Part shown: piece after piece, positions 5,520 through 7,444 of the stretch
Numbering within the stretch: the stretch's first letter is position 1
Layout of the letters: each line of letters opens with the position of its first letter
NCBI GenBank assembly: GCA_009774615.1
Contig: VSOC01000400.1
Span: forward strand, 3,598 to 11,041
Length of the DNA: 7,444 nucleotides
Direction: 5' to 3'
From: Lachnospiraceae bacterium
GTDB lineage: Bacteria; Bacillota; Clostridia; Lachnospirales; Lachnospiraceae
Program-made: the position numbers and the translations under genes
Notes under the pieces: generated by a model
What the model was told of the DNA's origin: nothing
What the model saw: only the letters and a program-made list of their open reading frames with translations
The model's database searches: none

Positions 5520-5731
5520 GAGAGAAGGTCACGGAGGTCAGGGAAAGTATTTTTGAGGCCGGAATTCTGGAAATCTATCATTTCCTGCCTCCAACTCTCT
5601 TAGAGAAATTTGACCCCAACACCATCGATGACCTCGATGTGTTTCTGGAATGGGTAGCCAAAGCCCGCTATGTCCAGGAGCTTAAGGAGGGAATCATTAC
5701 CCGGGCGATTGTGAAAGCCTTTACTGAATAA
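5169..5731 (+). CDS. Tail assembly chaperone, long form made by -1 ribosomal frameshift
   Basis: Joining codons 1-113 of the zero frame (through TTG 5505-5507) to the -1 frame from GAA 5507-5509 up to TAA 5729-5731 gives 187 residues. The added 74 residues begin EETLREKVTEVRESIFEAGILEI and end with FLEWVAKARYVQELKEGIITRAIVKAFTE. The extension is strongly helical and clearly protein-like. In the -1 frame it is open from 5468 (after TAA 5465-5467) with no ATG or TTG to start it, so it can hardly be made as a separate protein. In lambda (G/GT), P2 (E/E+E') and Mu the same frameshifted pair is known, and the long form bridges the tape measure protein and tube subunits. The slippage itself is inferred from sequence. 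Confidence 0.82.
5501..5507 (+). promoter_or_regulatory. Slippery heptamer A AAT TTG for -1 ribosomal frameshift
   Basis: In the chaperone frame the codons read GCA AAT TTG, so the heptamer is A AAT TTG, an exact X XXY YYZ pattern (X=A, Y=T, Z=G). Slipping back one base re-pairs the two tRNAs on AAA and TTT and continues with GAA in the -1 frame. It is the only heptamer of this pattern I see in the overlap of the two frames (5468-5519) and lies 9 bases before the zero-frame stop. Confidence 0.85.
5514..5605 (+). promoter_or_regulatory. Predicted frameshift-stimulating RNA stem structure
   Basis: CTCTAAGAGAG (5514-5524) is perfectly complementary to CTCTCTTAGAG (5595-5605), an 11-bp stem starting 6 bases after the slippery heptamer. 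The zero-frame stop TAA (5517-5519) is inside the 5' arm. Within the 70-base loop a second stem can stack above it: GGAGG (5533-5537) with CCTCC (5588-5592), CAGG (5539-5542) with CCTG (5584-5587), and AAA (5544-5546) with TTT (5581-5583), separated by one-base bulges. A small hairpin around 5559-5570 (CCGGAATTCTGG, with one G-U pair) could close the tip. The pairing was found by eye; no folding energy was computed. A competing local hairpin of 4 bp exists within 5514-5524. Confidence 0.7.
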
Positions 5732-5756
5732 CGGTAAACCTAAAGAGATGAAGAAA

Positions 5757-5761
5757 AGGAG
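5757..5761 (+). promoter_or_regulatory. Weakly spaced ribosome binding site of the tape measure gene
   Basis: AGGAG is the only Shine-Dalgarno match before ATG 5775 and is 13 bases away, longer than the 5-10 bases usual here. The stretch between is A-rich. The tape measure protein is needed in very few copies per virion, so weak initiation would be sensible; this is an inference. Confidence 0.5.
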
Positions 5762-5774
5762 TGAAAAGTAAAAA

Positions 5775-7444
5775 ATGAGTTTAGAATCCGTATTTAAACT
5801 TTCACTCGTCATGAACATGATTGACCACCTCTCCGGCCCCATGGCTCAGATTGCTTCCCGCGTGGGTGCGGATGTATCCAGAATGGATGCATTAAGCCAG
5901 ACCTTTGGCGGTATGGCAAAGGCAGGAACGGTTATGCAGGAAATGGGCACGCAGGTTGTCGGGGCTGTTCTTGAACCTGTAACAGCAACCTTTGAAACCC
6001 GCCGTGCCCTTGGTGAACTTGCCTCTCTTGGCGTAAAAGACCTGGATGCATTAGAAAACGCCGCCCGAAGCTTTTCTGACCAATGGAGCGGAACTTCAAA
6101 GGCTGACTTTATCAGTGCGGCTTATGACATTAAAAGCGGTATTTCTTCTCTGACGGATGAAGGGGTTGCCGAATATACAAGTCTTTCGGGTTTAACGGCT
6201 AAGGCAACAAAATCAACCGTAGGAGAAATGACCTCTCTCTTTGCTACCGGCTACGGGATTTATAAGAATTACTATAGTGATTTAAGCGATATTGAATTTG
6301 GAGAGATGTTTTCGGCGGGGATTTCGGAAAGTGTGCGGGCGTTTAAGACTTCCGGTTCTGGCATGGCGCAGAGTATTCAGTCCCTGGGCGCATCGGCGAC
6401 GACAGCGAATGTACCGATGGAAGAACAACTCGCCGTTCTTGGTATGCTGCAGGCGACGATGGGCGGCTCCGAAGCGGGTACAAAATATAAAGCATTCCTC
6501 CGTTCTGCGGCTAAAGGAGGTCAGGCACTGGGGCTTTCCTTCTTAGATGCCAATAACCAGCTTTTGTCCATGCCGGAGATTATTGAACTTTTGCGCAGTA
6601 AGTTCGGTGAAACCATGGACGCGGCTGAAAAAATGCAGTTGCAGCAAGCATTTGGCGATACGGAAGCGGTAGCCTTAATTGATTTAATGTATTCCAAAAC
6701 CGGAGATTTACAGAATAACATCTTAAATCTCTATGATGCCATGGGCAAAGGTACAGGCGTTGCCGAACAGATGGCTTCGGCCATGCAGGAAACAGAGCCG
6801 GAACGGTTTGAACGGTTGCAGCAGCGTATCCATAACGTTACCGAAAGTATTGGCAATACACTGCTTCCTACGATTAATGACTTTATGGGAAAAGGGGAAG
6901 CTGTTCTTACCAAGGTCGGTTCATGGATTGAACAGAATCAGGAACTTGTCCGAATGATCATGATTGTTGTGCTTGCCCTTGGAGGTTTTCTGACCGTTGC
7001 AGGTACAGTAATTACTGTGATTTCTGCCATTGGCCTTATTGTTACAAAGACGATTAGTGCTTTTAAGATTTTAAAAGCCGGATTTGTGTTGGCAAAAGGT
7101 GCCCTTGCCCCACTGATTTCAAGTGTGTGGAGTTTTACAGCAGCTTTGCTGGCCAATCCTGTAACCTGGATTGTTATTGGGATTGTGGCTCTTATCGCGG
7201 CGCTGGTGCTGCTTTATAACCAGTGCGAATGGTTCCGCAATGGAGTCAATGCCATTTTTAGCTTTTTCAAAGAAAAGCTTAGCGCAGCCCTTCAGGTAGC
7301 CGGTGCGGTTTTTCAGGGAATTGGAGATGTCATCGGAACAGTTATGGGAGCAGCGAAAGAAACCGTTGCCCAAAATCTCAGCAACATGCAATCAGCCTAT
7401 GAGGCGCACGGCGGCGGAATACAGGGGATAGCTGCGGCGGCCGT
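5775..7444 (+). CDS. Tail tape measure protein, TP901 core family (partial, 3' end cut by window)
   Basis: 556 codons are present, open to the right edge with no in-frame stop. The start MSLESVFKLSLVMNMIDHLSGPM is the typical opening of TP901-type tape measure proteins. The core (about 60-330) has AVLEPVTATFETRRALGELASLGVKDLDAL, FSDQWSGTSKADFISAAYDIKSGISSLT, AFKTSGSGMAQSIQSLGASATTANVPMEEQLAVLGMLQATMGGSEAGTKYKAF and AFGDTEAVALIDLMY (PhageMin_Tail pattern). Two strongly hydrophobic segments follow: about 394-425 (MIMIVVLALGGFLTVAGTVI...) and 456-481 (AALLANPVTWIVIGIVALIAALVLLY); the ANPVTW motif before the second is common in this family. The protein spans the tail lumen, sets its length and is thought to reach the host membrane at infection. 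Short frames on either strand here are shadows. Confidence 0.95.
   Translation, partial: MSLESVFKLSLVMNMIDHLSGPMAQIASRVGADVSRMDALSQTFGGMAKAGTVMQEMGTQVVGAVLEPVTATFETRRALGELASLGVKDLDALENAARSFSDQWSGTSKADFISAAYDIKSGISSLTDEGVAEYTSLSGLTAKATKSTVGEMTSLFATGYGIYKNYYSDLSDIEFGEMFSAGISESVRAFKTSGSGMAQSIQSLGASATTANVPMEEQLAVLGMLQATMGGSEAGTKYKAFLRSAAKGGQALGLSFLDANNQLLSMPEIIELLRSKFGETMDAAEKMQLQQAFGDTEAVALIDLMYSKTGDLQNNILNLYDAMGKGTGVAEQMASAMQETEPERFERLQQRIHNVTESIGNTLLPTINDFMGKGEAVLTKVGSWIEQNQELVRMIMIVVLALGGFLTVAGTVITVISAIGLIVTKTISAFKILKAGFVLAKGALAPLISSVWSFTAALLANPVTWIVIGIVALIAALVLLYNQCEWFRNGVNAIFSFFKEKLSAALQVAGAVFQGIGDVIGTVMGAAKETVAQNLSNMQSAYEAHGGGIQGIAAAA

Noticed and set aside
5748..5771. Seven-codon open frame (MKKRSEK) just before the tape measure gene, with ATG at 5748.
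   Set aside because: It has no proper ribosome binding site and contains the Shine-Dalgarno sequence of the tape measure gene. It is most likely chance in an A-rich leader.
1..7444. Search for defence genes, CRISPR repeats, tRNAs, diversity-generating repeats or cargo genes.
   Set aside because: Every gene fits the virion structural cassette; I saw no spaced repeats, cloverleaf-like segment, template/variable repeat pair or foreign insert.

Overview
This window is a run of structural genes from a Mu-like, contractile-tailed (myovirus-type) phage or prophage. All the genes lie on the + strand. Strong AGGAGG-type ribosome binding sites, moderate GC content and the overall protein flavour suggest a Bacillota (Firmicutes) host, probably in the Clostridia or Negativicutes. 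No host gene is present, so the host cannot be named more closely, and nothing here separates an integrated prophage from a free phage.

Head region (1-1966). The window opens inside the C-terminus of a Mu gpI-like protease/scaffold. It continues with a small capsid decoration-type protein, the Mu gpT-like major capsid protein, and a gp36-like (DUF1320) head-completion/connector protein.

Head-to-tail junction (1970-3230). A phage virion morphogenesis protein (Mu gpG / P2 gpS family) comes first. It is followed by a putative tail terminator in the place of Mu gp37, then a small unrecognised protein in the place of Mu gp38.

Tail region (3231-7444). The tail sheath carries an inserted beta-rich domain, and the tail tube follows it. 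Next is the gp41-like tail assembly chaperone, then a TP901-type tape measure protein that runs off the end of the window.

The most noteworthy item is the chaperone. Its frame closes at 5519, but a second open frame with no start codon of its own continues in the -1 frame to 5731. The two are joined at a canonical X XXY YYZ slippery heptamer (A AAT TTG, 5501-5507). Six bases later begins an 11-bp perfect inverted repeat (5514-5524 with 5595-5605) enclosing a second long imperfect stem. This fits the conserved programmed -1 frameshift of phage tail chaperones and predicts products of 116 and 187 residues.

The genes are tightly packed (gaps of 0-43 bases, or small overlaps), as expected for one late transcript. 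I see no promoter, terminator, tRNA, CRISPR, insertion sequence or attachment site, no gene on the - strand, and no gene-free stretch over 300 bases. I also see no clearly undescribed system. The novelty lies in details: the frameshift RNA structure, the small unknown gene before the sheath, the sheath insertion, and the gene order relative to Mu.
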